From: Actinomycetota bacterium
GTDB lineage: Bacteria > Actinomycetota > Actinomycetes > Nanopelagicales > Nanopelagicaceae
DNA: 5,990 nucleotides
Assembly (NCBI GenBank): GCA_947452525.1
Contig: CANGCW010000060.1
Span: 1 to 5,990 of the forward strand
Direction: 5' to 3'
A program made the position numbers and the translations under genes. Numbering within the stretch: the stretch's first letter is position 1; every line of letters begins with the position of its first letter. This document shows, one piece after another, positions 5,467 through 5,990 of this stretch. A model generated the notes under the pieces. The model made no database searches. It was not told the origin of the DNA and was given only the letters and a program-made list of their open reading frames with translations.

Positions 5467-5990
5467 ATGAGCCAATTGACTCAAGAGACGATAACCGGAT
5501 CCGCAGCACGCGGATCCGGTTATCGTGCTTGGCGAAGAGTTACTCCGTACTTCGGCGTTCTTCCATTCTTAACTCTCGCAACGCTCTTCCTCCTCTGGCC
5601 AACCATCAGCGTCATGACCGGCGCTTTTCAAGATGCCAAGGGCCACTTCACCTTTCAATCCGTCCATGATGTGTGGACCAGTTCTACGCACCTTGCGATC
5701 TTTAAGAACACACTTCTTCTCTCGGGGGAGACGGCCCTCATTGGCGCACTTCTTGGCGGACTCCTCTCCTACGCAGTAGCAACCGGAAAGCCTGATGGAA
5801 TTCTCCGTCGCATCTGGGTCTCCGCTACCGGCGTGCTCGCTCAATTTGGTGGCGTCATGCTCGCCTTTGGATTCGTTGCCACATTCGGCTTTAACGGATT
5901 CATCACTACATTTGTAAAGAGCTTCGCCCCACACTCATTCTTTGCCAACCCAAGCTGGCTCTATGGAATCACAGGACTTGCATTCGTCTA
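5467..5990 (+). CDS. ABC-importer permease subunit, 3' truncated at the window end
   Basis: The frame is open from ATG 5467 to the last base (174 codons plus 2 nt) with no stop, so only the N-terminal part is present. A basic cytoplasmic tail (about 1-28, with RAWRRVTPYFG) leads to a first membrane helix (about 30-50, VLPFLTLATLFLLWPTISV), an external loop, then LLLSGETALIGALLGGLLSY and a third hydrophobic stretch GVLAQFGGVMLAFGFVA. The start PYF.VLPFL..LFLLWP and the KNTLLLS...ALIGALLG region are typical of PotB/AfuB-like permeases paired with this class of binding protein. The EAA loop that contacts the ATPase would lie beyond the window. The ATG has no clear Shine-Dalgarno. The next in-frame ATG falls at residue 50 inside the first helix, which supports the upstream start. 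Codons 8-20 coincide with a perfect inverted repeat. Confidence 0.85.
   Translation, partial: MSQLTQETITGSAARGSGYRAWRRVTPYFGVLPFLTLATLFLLWPTISVMTGAFQDAKGHFTFQSVHDVWTSSTHLAIFKNTLLLSGETALIGALLGGLLSYAVATGKPDGILRRIWVSATGVLAQFGGVMLAFGFVATFGFNGFITTFVKSFAPHSFFANPSWLYGITGLAFV
5488..5526 (+). repeat. Perfect 17-bp inverted repeat (stem-loop) in permease codons 8-20
   Basis: ACGATAACCGGATCCGC (5488-5504), loop AGCAC, then its exact reverse complement (5510-5526) can form a very stable hairpin. No U-run follows, so a classical terminator is unlikely. It sits 43 nt after the binding-protein stop and 21 nt after the permease ATG, a place where hairpins commonly protect upstream mRNA or reduce downstream translation. 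It encodes TITGSAARGSGYR in the permease tail, and the arms share boundaries with codons. Confidence 0.9.

Noticed and set aside
5488..5526. The palindrome as a normal Rho-independent terminator
   Set aside because: The right arm is followed by GCTTGGCG, without a U-tract, and the stem lies inside an open permease frame starting at 5467.
5569..5934. Reverse-strand ORF of 121 codons at the window end
   Set aside because: It is antisense to the permease, whose membrane helices are plain in the + frame.
1..5990. CRISPR arrays, tRNA/rRNA genes, insertion sequences or transposases
   Set aside because: No regularly spaced direct repeats, cloverleaf-like segments, transposase motifs or terminal inverted repeats with target duplications were seen.

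Overview
The window looks like a stretch of a streamlined actinobacterial chromosome. By eye the base composition is near 50% GC. Codon use in the likely highly expressed solute-binding protein gene is strongly biased (lysine mostly AAG; many CCA, TCA and GGA codons). Intergenic gaps are tiny. The predicted proteins, a Gram-positive-style lipoprotein among them, would fit a small-genome freshwater or marine actinobacterium, but this assignment is an inference from style and not from a marker gene.

Region 1 (1-4075, all + strand) is a sulfide / reactive-sulfur operon. In order it holds the 3' part of a sulfide:quinone oxidoreductase (SQR), an unannotated 53-residue small protein, a CsoR-family repressor of the persulfide-sensing CstR type, and a lipoprotein with a single rhodanese domain. 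These are followed by a CoA-disulfide/persulfide reductase with a C-terminal rhodanese domain, then two tandem, mutually paralogous Cys-rich mini-proteins of 55 and 48 residues. The gaps are 8, 3, 3, 0, 42 and 11 nt, so one transcript with translational coupling is likely. Its promoter and any CstR operator would lie upstream of the window. The proposed logic is as follows. SQR oxidises sulfide to sulfane sulfur and feeds electrons to the quinone pool. The rhodaneses carry persulfide sulfur outside and inside the membrane. The CoADR-rhodanese fusion reduces CoA persulfide/disulfide or polysulfide with NAD(P)H. CstR derepresses the operon when persulfides form across its two cysteines. No persulfide dioxygenase or TusA is visible.

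Region 2 (4076-4317) is the only sizeable non-coding gap. It holds weak hairpins, a G-tract/C-tract inverted repeat, four GGTGA repeats and a tentative promoter, and it separates the sulfur operon from the next transcription unit.

Region 3 (4318-5990, + strand) is the start of an ABC importer operon of the Fe3+/polyamine/phosphonate-like class. It contains a complete secreted solute-binding protein and the 5' part of its first permease, which runs off the window end. A perfect 17-bp inverted repeat (5488-5526) forms codons 8-20 of the permease, a striking element that could tune expression between the abundant binding protein and the permease.

The most interesting points are the two small-protein types riding in the sulfur operon and the permease-embedded palindrome.
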